A stretch of 45,482 nucleotides of DNA from Planctomycetota bacterium (GCA_023417655.1 JAEZFD010000009.1:1-45482), one strand, 5' to 3'. Counted from the stretch's first letter, positions 33,945 through 43,275 are shown. Made by a program: numbers and translations. The notes: a model not told the origin generated them from the sequence alone.

Positions 33945-35219
33945 TTAGCTGATCAGGCCCTTGATGGGCTGACCGCCGTTGGCAAGTGGCATCGGACGCC
34001 CGCGCTTCGAGGTGTGCACTGTGTTCAGCGGAATTCGCAGAGCATGTGCCACCGTCGCCCAGACGTCGCCGGGCAGATAACTTTCGCTGGTGATCCGGAC
34101 GCCGTCTTCGTCGGTTGAGCCGATGGCCTGGCCACCTTTGAGTCCGCCGCCGCCGATGAGCAGCGACCAGCTCGAGGCCCAGTGGTCCCGACCGATATTC
34201 TGGTTGATACGGGGAGTTCGTCCGAATTCGCCCATGGCGACAATCGTCACGTTCTCCAGCATTCCGCGCTGCTCGAGATCGCGGGTCAGACCTGCGATCC
34301 CGGTGTCGAAGCGAGGAAGATTCGTGTTCTTCAAACGCCCGAAGACGTCATCGTGCAAGTCCCATCCACCAGGGAACTGCACTTCGACGAATGGAACCCC
34401 CTGCTCGACCAGACGACGGGCCATGATCAGAGAGTCACCGAAGTCGTGATTGCCGTACATCTGACGAACTTCCGGACGTTCTTCGTTGTACTTGAAGGCC
34501 GCCATCTGCGGAGACCGCATCAGGTTGATGGCCTTTTCGTACACTTCCTTGTGAGCCTGACCGGCATCACCCCGGTTTGAACGGATGAAGTTATTCTCAA
34601 TTGCTGAAAGCATCTGAAGACGGGGTTCGAGACGCTGAGCCTCATCTCCGCTCAACTGAGCGTTCTGAATGCGTCCCTGTCGATCCACGACGAACGGAGC
34701 ATGGGTCATGCCCAGGAAGCCGGGGCTCATGCTGCCGCCGCCGATCGAGACGAAGGCCGGAATCTGCAGGTCCTTCCGCTTCCCTCCCAGTTCATAACTG
34801 ACAACTGAGCCGAACGGAGGATGCACGACCGTGGGGTTTGGCACATATGCGCTGTGCATGTAGTAGTTGCCGCGCATGTGATCGGCTTCACGGGTGCTCA
34901 TTGAGCGAATGACCGAGAGCTTGTCCATGACCTTGGCGATCTCGGGCAGCTGGTCGGAAATCTGCAGATCGCCTTTAGTGCTGATGGGCTTGAACTCACC
35001 GCCGTTCTTGGAATTCGGCTTGAGGTCCCACATGTCGATAGTCGGGGCACCCCCCTGCAGCCAGATGAGGATGCAGGCTTTCTGATTGGACTTCACCTCA
35101 GCGGCGTGCGTCTGCAGGTGATTCAGGAAGTGAGTGGCACCGAGCGCTGTGGCGCTTCCCATGGCCATATGGCTGAGAAAGTGCCGTCGGGACATGCCTT
35201 CAGGAAGGTCGTTGAACAT
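33945..35219 (-). CDS. DUF1501 Tat-exported protein
   Basis: A 424-residue protein with a twin-arginine leader (M-S-R-R-H-F-L-S-H-M-A at residues 9-19) and the DUF1501 body, an alkaline-phosphatase/sulfatase-superfamily fold. Visible blocks: A-C-I-L-I-W-L-Q-G-G-A-P-T-I-D-M-W-D-L-K-P, the H-M-R-G-N-Y-Y-M-H-S stretch, F-P-G-G-W-D-L-H-D-D, and E-F-G-R-T-P-R-I-N...G-R-D-H-W. The Asp/His residues could bind metal, but no activity is established. It follows a DUF1549/1553 gene on the same strand after 142 bases, the usual pairing in planctomycetes. Confidence 0.94.
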   Translation of the reverse strand: MFNDLPEGMSRRHFLSHMAMGSATALGATHFLNHLQTHAAEVKSNQKACILIWLQGGAPTIDMWDLKPNSKNGGEFKPISTKGDLQISDQLPEIAKVMDKLSVIRSMSTREADHMRGNYYMHSAYVPNPTVVHPPFGSVVSYELGGKRKDLQIPAFVSIGGGSMSPGFLGMTHAPFVVDRQGRIQNAQLSGDEAQRLEPRLQMLSAIENNFIRSNRGDAGQAHKEVYEKAINLMRSPQMAAFKYNEERPEVRQMYGNHDFGDSLIMARRLVEQGVPFVEVQFPGGWDLHDDVFGRLKNTNLPRFDTGIAGLTRDLEQRGMLENVTIVAMGEFGRTPRINQNIGRDHWASSWSLLIGGGGLKGGQAIGSTDEDGVRITSESYLPGDVWATVAHALRIPLNTVHTSKRGRPMPLANGGQPIKGLIS

Positions 35220-35320
35220 CGGATGAACTTTCTCAAGAAGGATTGCGGTGAACGCGGTGAATTCTGTGTGGCCCGTTGAACTGAATTGAAAGGACCTTCA
35301 ACTCAGTCTGCGGCGACAAA

Positions 35321-35363
35321 GTCGCTGTGAACTCGTGGTCGCTGTGAACTGTCGCTGTGAACT
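35321..35363. repeat. Short direct repeat (13-bp unit, three copies)
   Basis: GTCGCTGTGAACT occurs at 35321-35333, 35338-35350 and 35351-35363. The last copy overlaps the TAG stop of the DUF1549/1553 gene. It resembles in position the 16-bp repeat just beyond the end of the other DUF1549/1553 gene. Confidence 0.85.
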
Positions 35364-37065
35364 AGTGATTGACAATGAACTCGTTCGAATTTAACAAGGC
35401 CCAGTACAAGTCCTGATAGGCTTTGAGAGGGTCCCCTGAGAGTCGCATGGCTCTCTGGATCTGTGCCAGTTCCGTCCGTTCGACCGGACGTCCCAACGCG
35501 GCGACAAACATGGCGTTGATCCGTTGCGGATCATTTTTGTGGCGTGGATCGGACAGAACGTTTGTGACGAAGCTGCCCCGTTCGCTGCTGACTGCTTTCG
35601 CAACAAGTGGACCATTCATCATCAGGAGGGCTTGGGGAATACTTCCGCTGAAGAGAGTCGGTTCTTCATCTTCGTTTCCGCCGAAAATCCGAATGAAATC
35701 CCGCAGCCAACGTTCACGTTCTTCGTCACCTCCGGTTGCGATGGTGCCATTTCCATCGGGACTGGTTGCGATCAGCAGAGAGTCATACAGCTGTTCCACC
35801 TGCATGGTTTTGACATACATGTGGCTGAACAGCGGCACTTCTCCGGCAGACGGATTATCGATTTCGTTCTTGGCATTGAACTGACTGGTCAGGTTGTACG
35901 CATGCGTGTTGCAGATCCAGCGGCTGAGCTGTTTCAGGTCATAGCCTCGTGCCACGAACTCTTCAGTCAGTCGATCGACGACTTCCGGATGGCTCTCTGG
36001 ATTGTGAGGCCCCATGTCATCGACAGGTCGGGTGAAGCCATATCCCATGTAGTAACCCCACATGCGATTGACCATCGCCCGGGCGAGCTGCTTCTCCGGG
36101 TCGGTGTGACAGATCAACTTCGCCAGTTCTTCCCGGCGGTCTGGTGACTCGCGGTTGACTTCATTTCCCAGATAGGTGGGATAGGCCACCTGAACGAGAC
36201 CGCCCCGATTTTCGAAGTAGACGGGACCAGTGAAGTCGCGGTAGACGAGTTCGGAATAGTCGTCGACTTCGCGTCCGGCCTTTGGATCATATTTGCGATG
36301 ATCCTGCCGACGTGCCTGACGGAAGAAGGCATTGAATTCCCAGAACTGATTCTGCTTCCACTCGTTGAACGGGTGGTTGTGGCACTGCGTGCACTGCACC
36401 TGCATTCCAAGGAAGATTCGCGCCGTGCGAGCCGTCGCTTCGACGTGATACTCTTCCGAATTTGGATTTCCATTCAGCTGGGCGAGAATGAAGTTGACGG
36501 CGCCATTGTCTTCATAGTGTCCTTCGGCGGTCAGCAGATCATAGACAATGTCATTCCAGGGACGGTTCTTCGCGAAGGCCTCGCGAAGGAACTTCCGCAT
36601 TCCAGTCCGGCTCGTCCGCTGGGGAGTGTTCCGGCCGATCAAAACATTCGTCCAGACTTCGGTGAAGTTCCGAACGTAGTTCGGATCGTCGAGCAGTTCA
36701 TCGATCAGTTTCGCCCGTTTGTCGGGCGACTTGTCGTCGATAAACGCTTCAACTTTCTTGGCGGAGGGAATGTGTCCCACAATGTCGAGATAGACACGGC
36801 GAATCCATTCCGCGTCCGAAGCGACGGGACTGGGTTCGACTTCGTTATCTTCCCAACCTTGTCGGATTTTCTCATCGACAAACTGAACCACGCGATCCGA
36901 AACCCCGGTGGAAAACGCTGCTCCCTTTGGAGGAGCGGCTTCGAGGGAGTGGAGGGGGAAACCGGCAACTCCGACCAACACCGCTGCCATCCCTGCCCAC
37001 AGTACACAACGAGAGCGGACTGCAGCGAGGTTGATGGAATTGCATGGTGACTTGGACAATGGCAT
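35362..37065 (-). CDS. DUF1549/DUF1553 exported protein
   Basis: A 567-residue protein. ATG 37065 is preferred to 37080 because AGGA lies about 8-11 bases ahead; the frame is open further upstream but overlaps another gene in a different frame. A signal-like segment (V-L-W-A-G-M-A-A-V-L-V-G-V-A-G-F) precedes the DUF1549 domain (about 55-260), with C-T-Q-C-H-N-H-P at 225-232. DUF1553 follows, including R-A-M-V-N-R-M-W-G-Y-Y-M-G-Y-G-F and P-V-D-D-M-G-P-H-N-P-x-S-H-P-E. Unlike the copy at 30875 it lacks the anti-sigma-like module. The DUF1501 gene follows. The CxxCH may bind heme; function unknown. Confidence 0.93.
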   Translation of the reverse strand: MPLSKSPCNSINLAAVRSRCVLWAGMAAVLVGVAGFPLHSLEAAPPKGAAFSTGVSDRVVQFVDEKIRQGWEDNEVEPSPVASDAEWIRRVYLDIVGHIPSAKKVEAFIDDKSPDKRAKLIDELLDDPNYVRNFTEVWTNVLIGRNTPQRTSRTGMRKFLREAFAKNRPWNDIVYDLLTAEGHYEDNGAVNFILAQLNGNPNSEEYHVEATARTARIFLGMQVQCTQCHNHPFNEWKQNQFWEFNAFFRQARRQDHRKYDPKAGREVDDYSELVYRDFTGPVYFENRGGLVQVAYPTYLGNEVNRESPDRREELAKLICHTDPEKQLARAMVNRMWGYYMGYGFTRPVDDMGPHNPESHPEVVDRLTEEFVARGYDLKQLSRWICNTHAYNLTSQFNAKNEIDNPSAGEVPLFSHMYVKTMQVEQLYDSLLIATSPDGNGTIATGGDEERERWLRDFIRIFGGNEDEEPTLFSGSIPQALLMMNGPLVAKAVSSERGSFVTNVLSDPRHKNDPQRINAMFVAALGRPVERTELAQIQRAMRLSGDPLKAYQDLYWALLNSNEFIVNH

Positions 37066-37231
37066 TCCTGACGTCCTCATAAGTCGAAGCGGACTTCGTT
37101 GTCCCAGGCCCGCCCCGATGAGCAGTGCCTGACTGATAACCACATTGGGAACAGGTTCTGTTCGCCGAATTCTCTGTTCACATCTGAATTTTCGTCGAAT
37201 TCCTGGAAATTTCCAATAAGGCAGGTCCCTA

Positions 37232-37615
37232 TCAGAGCGTTTCTTCGCTTTTCCTGTTGGCCGTAGGGTGCTGCCCCAGTTGGAAGAGTAACTTCTCTGC
37301 ATGCGGTTCCCGCAGGATGCGAATTCGCCCAACCAGTGTCTGGCCAGTGACTTCCGCCCAGAGTTCAAGTGGGAAATCTGCCGTAAGACGATATTCCCCT
37401 GCCTCACGACGGACGACGCTTCCCCGATTTCCTGAAACCGGTCCTTCGTAATCGAGATAGGCGAGGCGATGGTCCGGCAAAGGTGTCGCCTGAATCCAGA
37501 GATCCTGCTCTGGGAACCGTTCCAGTCGCCACGTCCGCAGAGATTCACCCATCTCCAGCATGAAGTCCCAGTGTCGCTCAGGCCAGTCGTGTTCCAGAAT
37601 GACAAACCGGGTCAT
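37232..37615 (-). CDS. Stand-alone LigD-type 3'-phosphoesterase domain protein
   Basis: A 127-residue protein that is only the phosphoesterase domain normally found at one end of DNA ligase D. ATG 37615 (MTRFVILEHDWPERHWDFMLE) is used. The metal ligands of the family are in place: His9, His15, Asp17 with the family spacing (H-x5-H-x-D), and His49 in P-D-H-R-L-A-Y-L-D-Y-E-G, matching the D-H-x-x-x-Y segment of Pseudomonas LigD. In that family the domain trims 3' ends of DNA. No ligase or Ku gene is in the window. It could act alone in end processing. Confidence 0.85.
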   Translation of the reverse strand: MTRFVILEHDWPERHWDFMLEMGESLRTWRLERFPEQDLWIQATPLPDHRLAYLDYEGPVSGNRGSVVRREAGEYRLTADFPLELWAEVTGQTLVGRIRILREPHAEKLLFQLGQHPTANRKSEETL

Positions 37616-37754
37616 GGCACGTCTTCTCAAAAAAAGGGCTTCGAGTGGGACTCCGCTCCCTACGTTGGGAGGTATCGACCATCACACGACGGGATCGGAG
37701 TGGCATCGCCTCACCGAAGAGAATCCTTCCGTGTTTGACTCTTCTGCTCAGAGG

Positions 37755-39164
37755 TCACGAGAGTGGGACGTCGATTTCATATCCTTTCCGCTGCTCTCGG
37801 GTCTGCATGGCTCGAGCACGTGGGTTATTCGTGATTTCTTCGCTTTTCGCATCCCAGTCCAGAGTCTGATTCAACCGGATTGCGATATTTGCGAGGTGAC
37901 AGGTTGTCATTGCCCGGTGATGCGACCAGACATCAGAGATCGGTCGTTGCCGTGTTTTGATGCACTGGACGAAGTTCTCCTGATGATTCTCAGCCAGCGG
38001 GCCCCCATAGATCTTTTCCAGTGCCCCCTCCGGCAACGGGTTCGTCTCGAGGTCCTGGACGGGTGCCCCCTTCAGGCCGCCGCGGGAGACATGGAACCGT
38101 CCTTCAGTCCCTTCGAATAGTATTCCGTTGTTATCAGGGGACTGGCTGACGATCCGCATTTCGATATCACCCGGAAAGGTGACTTTCACGTCGAAACTCG
38201 TGGCGACGTTATAGGCATCGTCCTGAGTCGGATTGCCATCTTTGAACGGCACCGGATGGACAGCGGAAACCGGCTCTACCCTGATGGGTCCCTGCCCTGG
38301 CCCGTTCTGCCCGATGGCCCACTGAGCGATGTCGACGTGATGGGCTCCCCAATCGGTCATTTTTCCTCCGGAGTACTCGTACCACCAGCGGAATTCGTAA
38401 TGGCAGCGAGTGAGTCCCCAGCGGGAACCGTTGTCTTTGAAGCGGAAATCCACGAGGGGGCACTGCCCTAACCAGCGGTCCCAGTTCAGTCCTTCAGGAA
38501 TCGGTGCAACGGGAATAGGACCGCTCGGAGTGACCCCACTGATATCACAGATCATCCGCTTCACTTTGCCGATCCGCCCCTCACGAACCAAGGCGATGGC
38601 TGTCAGAAACCGACGCTGCATCTCCGTCCGCTGCTGAGTCCCAACCTGAAACACCCGATTGGTTTGCTCCAGCACTTTGATGATCTGCTTCCCTTCCGTG
38701 ATCGTCAGAGTGAGCGGCTTCTCACAGTAGACATCTTTCCCCGCCTGCATGGACTCGATGGCCTGCTTTGCGTGCCAGTGATCAGGAGTAACGATCGTCA
38801 CGACATCAATGTCTTTGCGATCAAGAATCTGGCGATAATCGTCGGTCGTCAGGATCTTCGATTCGCGTCCTGGTCCCCGTTGATCGTTTGTGACTCGTTC
38901 GAGAGCAGAATTCAGATGTGACTGATCGACATCGCACAGAGCCACGATGTCCCCATAGTTCTTCATTCGAGAATAGGGATCCTGCTTCCAGCGATCCCCA
39001 GTCCCGATGCAGCCGATCGTCAGTCGTTCATTGGGACTTCGAGCGGCTTGTTCGGCCAGTGTCCTTCCGGTCATAAACGAGTAAGGCATGGCCGCGCCTG
39101 CGGCTGCGAGCGTTGATGTTTTGAGGAACTGTCGGCGGGATCGGTTTGTCGCTGGCTTCAGCAT
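37755..39164 (-). CDS. Tat-exported Gfo/Idh/MocA family oxidoreductase
   Basis: A 469-residue protein with a twin-arginine leader (R-S-R-R-Q-F-L-K, residues 8-15) and a hydrophobic stretch to about 30. The Rossmann dinucleotide site is G-C-I-G-T-G (51-56), followed by V-A-L-C-D-V-D. The Gfo/Idh/MocA E-K-P motif is at 148-150, and the C-terminal substrate domain has the family-typical R-W-W-Y-E-Y-S-G-G-K-M-T-D-W-G-A-H-H-V-D. Such exported members probably act on sugars in the periplasm. It is divergent from the PDZ gene. Nearest same-strand neighbour is the LigD-type gene, 139 bases downstream, with no obvious link. Confidence 0.94.
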   Translation of the reverse strand: MLKPATNRSRRQFLKTSTLAAAGAAMPYSFMTGRTLAEQAARSPNERLTIGCIGTGDRWKQDPYSRMKNYGDIVALCDVDQSHLNSALERVTNDQRGPGRESKILTTDDYRQILDRKDIDVVTIVTPDHWHAKQAIESMQAGKDVYCEKPLTLTITEGKQIIKVLEQTNRVFQVGTQQRTEMQRRFLTAIALVREGRIGKVKRMICDISGVTPSGPIPVAPIPEGLNWDRWLGQCPLVDFRFKDNGSRWGLTRCHYEFRWWYEYSGGKMTDWGAHHVDIAQWAIGQNGPGQGPIRVEPVSAVHPVPFKDGNPTQDDAYNVATSFDVKVTFPGDIEMRIVSQSPDNNGILFEGTEGRFHVSRGGLKGAPVQDLETNPLPEGALEKIYGGPLAENHQENFVQCIKTRQRPISDVWSHHRAMTTCHLANIAIRLNQTLDWDAKSEEITNNPRARAMQTREQRKGYEIDVPLS

Positions 39165-39459
39165 TCTTTGCTCTCCCGGGATGAGTGATCAACAGGACGG
39201 TCATCGACCCTTCCCAGTTTCACCTCCGCGAGCATGCTTTCTGAGTGACTCTTCTCTGAGAGAAGTTGACCCAGAGAAAACTTGTCTCGGAAAAAAAGCG
39301 AGAGTCATCCGAGCTGATTTCGGGAGTCGGTCCGTCAGTGACTCGCGGCAGGCGGCGGTACGTGGCACACTGGGGCGAAGGATCAGATCGGTTGCGGTGC
39401 CATCACAAAGTCTATCCGATCGACTGTTGTTGATGCAAAATCGCTCAGGAGGGAAATTG

Positions 39460-41043
39460 GTGAGATTGCCTGAATCATCTGCCACAGCGGAGGCGACGGA
39501 CTTCACCCCGGTCACTCCTCATTCGCCCGGACGGGATCAGCCCCTGCTCCTGATTCCGCTCATTCTTCTGCTGATCGTCTGCTCAAACGGAGTGGCACAC
39601 GCCCAACAAACGGACATGTCCGATGAGGCGGTGACGACTCCAGGTCAGGCAGAGTCCCTTCAGGATCTTCAGTCCCAAATGGTGGCGGTGGTTCGCATGC
39701 CCGGCAGTCTCCCGGCGACGGTTCCTTCCCCGTTGAATGACTGGCTTGAAGGCCGTGCCGCGGCGATTCTCCCTGCCGCCATCGGGGGAGGAGTGGTGAT
39801 TGAATCCGGCGCGGACGGTCGCTTGCTGGTCCTGACTTCATCCCGATTACTGGGGACAGTCTCCGGCAATGCAATGGATCGGCCGTCCTCCCGGGAGCCA
39901 GCGATCCTGATCGTGACCTATGACGGCTTGCAGCTCCCTGCACGACTGCTGGCGAGTCACCCCCTCATCGAACTCGCAGTGCTCGAAGCCGAGGTTCCTG
40001 CGACCTTCCGTACTCGTGAGCAACCGGTCGCCCGGTTTTCTGAAAGGGCAATGCCTGGGATCGCCTGCGTGCTGATTTCGGATCCAATCGGCCTGGTGAG
40101 GTCAGGGGCTTCTGCAATTGGTACAGCGACGATTCGACGGCAGGAATGGCGACCACCTGCTGTGGCGACACCTTCCGCTATTTCTCTCCCGCCCATCAGC
40201 ACATGGCGTCTCGATCGGGAACGTGAACCCGCCGTGACAGGCTGCCCGATCTTTGATCAGAAGGGAGACTGCATCGGAATTGTGGCGGAACCGACCGTCA
40301 ATGATCTCGCAGGAACAGGACTCCCCGTGATCGACTGCTCCGCCTCCCAGCAATCATACATTAATGATCTCCGGAGCGGCTATGAGCTTGAGTACGGCTG
40401 GCTCGGGCTGATGGGCGAACGTGCAAATCCTGAGCAGCTGACCGCCATTCCGATTGATTACTTTCCGCAGCCGCATCCGGTCAGAACAGGAGTTCGGCTG
40501 ACAGGCGTTCCGGAAATGTCGGCTCACGATGAACCTGAACTCTCGGTCGGCCAGATCGTCTTCGCGGTCAATGGACAACGAGTGAGAAACTCTGAGGAAC
40601 TCGCCGGACTCGTCGCTCAACATCGACCTGGGGAGTCCATTGTTTTGACTCTCTGGAAACCCGACCTTGAGATGGTTGACCAGGTCACGTTAACGACGGC
40701 GAAGACTCCTCTGCCGCACGAACTCGCAGGACGCTTTACCGCACATCGCCTGCCCCTCTGGAGGGGACTGCGTGTGGGATTCCCGGAGGCGGAATTCTCA
40801 ACCGATTCCCCGGGATTCTCTCGGCTGCGAATGGGAGTTCAGGTGACGGATGTTGAACGTGGCAGCCCTGCCGCGCGCGTTGGTCTCACTGCAGGAGATC
40901 TCATTGAAAAAGTGGGCGACCGGCTCATTTCCACACCGCAGGAGTTTCTCGAGGCGGTGGAACTCTGGGATGACGAAACGCCGCTGACTCTGAGTGGGAA
41001 AACACCTGAAGTCTTTGTGCCTGCCGCAAGAAAAGAACCCTGA
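39460..41043 (+). CDS. HtrA-like PDZ protein without catalytic triad
   Basis: A 527-residue exported protein. GTG 39460 is chosen because AGGAGG (39447-39452) lies seven bases ahead; the frame is open to 39088 but overlaps the divergent gene. A hydrophobic leader spans about 28-48 (ending V-A-H-A-Q-Q). A chymotrypsin-like fold follows (about 60-300), but the usual His of L-T-x-A-H is L-T-S-S-R, the Asp region reads H-P-L-I-E-L-A-V-L, and the G-N-S-G-G-P site reads V-T-G-C-P-I-F-D, so it should be inactive. Two PDZ domains end the protein (about 325-425 and 445-520). The sulfatase ATG follows the TGA after two bases, so translation is probably coupled. Confidence 0.85.
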   Translation: MRLPESSATAEATDFTPVTPHSPGRDQPLLLIPLILLLIVCSNGVAHAQQTDMSDEAVTTPGQAESLQDLQSQMVAVVRMPGSLPATVPSPLNDWLEGRAAAILPAAIGGGVVIESGADGRLLVLTSSRLLGTVSGNAMDRPSSREPAILIVTYDGLQLPARLLASHPLIELAVLEAEVPATFRTREQPVARFSERAMPGIACVLISDPIGLVRSGASAIGTATIRRQEWRPPAVATPSAISLPPISTWRLDREREPAVTGCPIFDQKGDCIGIVAEPTVNDLAGTGLPVIDCSASQQSYINDLRSGYELEYGWLGLMGERANPEQLTAIPIDYFPQPHPVRTGVRLTGVPEMSAHDEPELSVGQIVFAVNGQRVRNSEELAGLVAQHRPGESIVLTLWKPDLEMVDQVTLTTAKTPLPHELAGRFTAHRLPLWRGLRVGFPEAEFSTDSPGFSRLRMGVQVTDVERGSPAARVGLTAGDLIEKVGDRLISTPQEFLEAVELWDDETPLTLSGKTPEVFVPAARKEP

Positions 41044-41045
41044 AA

Positions 41046-42707
41046 ATGCACTCGATTCTCAAATCATTCTACGTGTGGAGTGGAATGCTGGCGCTGTTGC
41101 TGGCCGCTTCAAATGGAACGCTGCTGGCGGATCAGCGGCCGAACATTGTCATGATCTTCGCCGATGACTGGGGACGTTACGCCGGTATCTATGGGCGACT
41201 CGAGCCGGGAGGACTGAACGATGTGGTTCGCACTCCGAACTTCGATCGCATCGCGAAGGAAGGCGTCCTCTTTCGGAATGCTTTCGTGAATGCCCCCTCC
41301 TGCACTCCGTGTCGCAGTTCACTGCTCTCCGGGCAGTATTTCTGGAGAACTGGCCGTGGAGCGATTCTCAACGGAGCGGAATGGGACCCGAAGATTCCGA
41401 GTTATCCCTTAATGCTTCGGGACGCGGGTTATCATATCGGTTTTACATATAAGGTTTGGGGGCCCGGCACTCCGCCCAATGCACCTTATGGTGGGAATGC
41501 TCTTGCATATGTGAAGAAGGGAAATCAGTTCAATCAGTTCTCGCAGAACGTCACTGGCAAACCTGATGTCGGAGCGGCGAAGCAGGTGCTGTATGAGCAG
41601 GTTCGCGGAAACTTTCAGGACTTCCTCAAGGCACGCCCGGAGGGAGCTCCGTTCTGCTACTGGTTCGGTCCGACCAATACGCACCGGAAATGGATCAAGG
41701 GGTCAGGCAAGGGGATCTGGGGAATCGATCCTGACAGCCTGAAAGGGAAGGTTCCGGCTGATCTCCCGGATGTACCCGAGGTGCGTGAGGATCTCGCCGA
41801 TTACTTAGGCGAGGTGCAGGCCCTTGATGCCGGAATCGGCGTCATCCTTGATGAACTACAGAAGACCGGTGAGTTCGAGAACACGCTGATTGTGATCTCC
41901 GGAGATCATGGCATTCCCGGTGTTCCGCGAGGCAAATGTAATCTCTATGACCTGGGGACCAGTGTCAGTCTCGCCATTCGCTGGGGCAAAGAGATTCCCG
42001 GTGGTCGCGTTGTCGATGACTTCGTCTGTCTGCCGGATTTGTGCCCAACGTTTCTTGAAGCGGCTGGTGTGAAATCCCCAGCGACAATGACCGCCCGCAG
42101 CCTGCTTCCGTTACTGAAATCTGACAAGCAGGGACAGGTCGAACCGGATCGAAACTTCGTCGTCATTGGTCGTGAACGTCATGTTGCCGGAGCTCGCTCA
42201 GGCAACCTCCCCTACCCTCAACGTGCCATCAGGACCAACGATTTTTTGTACATTCGCAACTTTAAGCCTGAACGCTGGCCGCTGGGCGAAGGCCCTGGCT
42301 TCGGGCAACCTGATGGTGAGTTTCCGGATGAAGAGGCTTTGACTGAAGAGACCTATGCGGCGTTTGCGGACATGGATGCCAGCCCGACGAAAGCCTGGGT
42401 GCTACTGCATCGGAAAGATCCGCTTGTTGTCCCCTTCTTCGAACGGGGATTCGCTCTCCGCCCTGAGGAAGAACTCTACGACCTGCGACGAGACCCTGCG
42501 GAAATGGTCAATGTGGCGAGCGACCCGAATTATGCTCGCCAGAAAGACGAACTGAGTCAGCGCCTGATGACGTTACTGACGGAGACAGGCGACCCGCGTG
42601 TGACCGGCAGCACAACTCAGTACGATGAGCCTCCATTTACTCTTCCGAATATGCAACGCGAGACACCGGGTCGGCAGGGACAACGGAGGCCAGCGAACAC
42701 AAAGTAA
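41046..42707 (+). CDS. Exported sulfatase (arylsulfatase family)
   Basis: A 553-residue secreted S1-type sulfatase with a signal peptide (residues 1-28). The metal site starts I-V-M-I-F-A-D-D-W-G (34-43). The activation motif is C-T-P-C-R at 86-90, with Cys86 the residue converted to formylglycine, followed by S-S-L-L-S-G. Later V-I-S-G-D-H-G-I-P supplies the second metal ligands, and E-L-Y-D-L-R-R-D-P-A-E-M-V-N is the usual C-terminal signature. The Tyr/Gly-rich loop after residue 125 may set substrate choice, which is unknown (sulfated polysaccharide likely). Its start lies two bases after the PDZ gene. An anaerobic or FGE-type maturase is not in the window. Confidence 0.95.
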   Translation: MHSILKSFYVWSGMLALLLAASNGTLLADQRPNIVMIFADDWGRYAGIYGRLEPGGLNDVVRTPNFDRIAKEGVLFRNAFVNAPSCTPCRSSLLSGQYFWRTGRGAILNGAEWDPKIPSYPLMLRDAGYHIGFTYKVWGPGTPPNAPYGGNALAYVKKGNQFNQFSQNVTGKPDVGAAKQVLYEQVRGNFQDFLKARPEGAPFCYWFGPTNTHRKWIKGSGKGIWGIDPDSLKGKVPADLPDVPEVREDLADYLGEVQALDAGIGVILDELQKTGEFENTLIVISGDHGIPGVPRGKCNLYDLGTSVSLAIRWGKEIPGGRVVDDFVCLPDLCPTFLEAAGVKSPATMTARSLLPLLKSDKQGQVEPDRNFVVIGRERHVAGARSGNLPYPQRAIRTNDFLYIRNFKPERWPLGEGPGFGQPDGEFPDEEALTEETYAAFADMDASPTKAWVLLHRKDPLVVPFFERGFALRPEEELYDLRRDPAEMVNVASDPNYARQKDELSQRLMTLLTETGDPRVTGSTTQYDEPPFTLPNMQRETPGRQGQRRPANTK

Positions 42708-42809
42708 AGCGCTCCGACCAGGTGCCGTCGCGAAAACATTATCATGCATATTGCCCGCATAAAGAGTGCGGATTTGCAGCGGACTTCGATTTCGACGTAA
42801 GGAATTTAA

Positions 42810-43208
42810 ATGTCATTGAAACTGATGCGAACACTCATCGCGGCTCTCTCTGTTGGCTGTCCTTTGGCCGCGAGTGCAGCTGACCATACGCAGGAGACGT
42901 TGTCTCAGGTCAAGGCGGCCGTGGAACAGAAAAAGGGAGTCCTCGTCGATGTCCGGGAGAAGCCGGAATGGAACTCAGGTCACATCGAAGGAGCGATCCC
43001 GCTCCCGATCAGCACCGTTGTCGATGGTCTGACTCAGGAAGAGCTCTCAGTGCTGCCGAAGAGCAAGATTCTCTATGTCCACTGCGTCGTCGGAAAGCGA
43101 GCCCTCACCGTCGGAAGTACGCTCGAAAAACTTGGCTATCAGGTGAAAGTGCTGAAGCCCGGCTATCGCGAACTCCTCGCCGAAGGCTTCCCGAAAGCCG
43201 AGCAGTAA
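42810..43208 (+). CDS. Exported rhodanese-domain protein
   Basis: A 132-residue protein with a signal peptide (cleavage near residue 24, A-S-A-A-D) and one rhodanese domain: V-L-V-D-V-R-E-K-P-E-W (44-54), S-G-H-I-E-G-A-I-P-L-P, and the active loop H-C-V-V-G-K-R with Cys92. The Cys is present, so sulfurtransferase activity is possible. It lies 102 bases after the sulfatase on the same strand and may be expressed with it. Related exported rhodaneses take part in sulfur or thiol chemistry in the periplasm. Confidence 0.9.
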   Translation: MSLKLMRTLIAALSVGCPLAASAADHTQETLSQVKAAVEQKKGVLVDVREKPEWNSGHIEGAIPLPISTVVDGLTQEELSVLPKSKILYVHCVVGKRALTVGSTLEKLGYQVKVLKPGYRELLAEGFPKAEQ

Positions 43209-43226
43209 TCACGTCCAACAAGAATT

Positions 43227-43246
43227 CGTCCTGCAATTGCAGGACG
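43227..43246. terminator. Palindrome between convergent genes, probable terminator
   Basis: CGTCCTGC (43227-43234) and GCAGGACG (43239-43246) form a perfect 8-bp stem around AATT, or 10 bp including the loop bases. It lies 18 bases after the rhodanese stop and 29 bases before the end of the convergent lipoprotein gene. Confidence 0.65.
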
Positions 43247-43275
43247 AAAGCAATCACCATTGAGCCGGAAGCCGA

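Noticed and set aside
36298..37050. A 250-codon open frame on the plus strand.
   Set aside because: It lies antisense to the DUF1549/1553 gene, whose domain motifs are unmistakable; the antisense protein has no motif and no ribosome binding site.
37560..38120. A 186-codon plus-strand open frame.
   Set aside because: It is antisense to the LigD-type and Gfo/Idh/MocA genes and has no recognisable domain.
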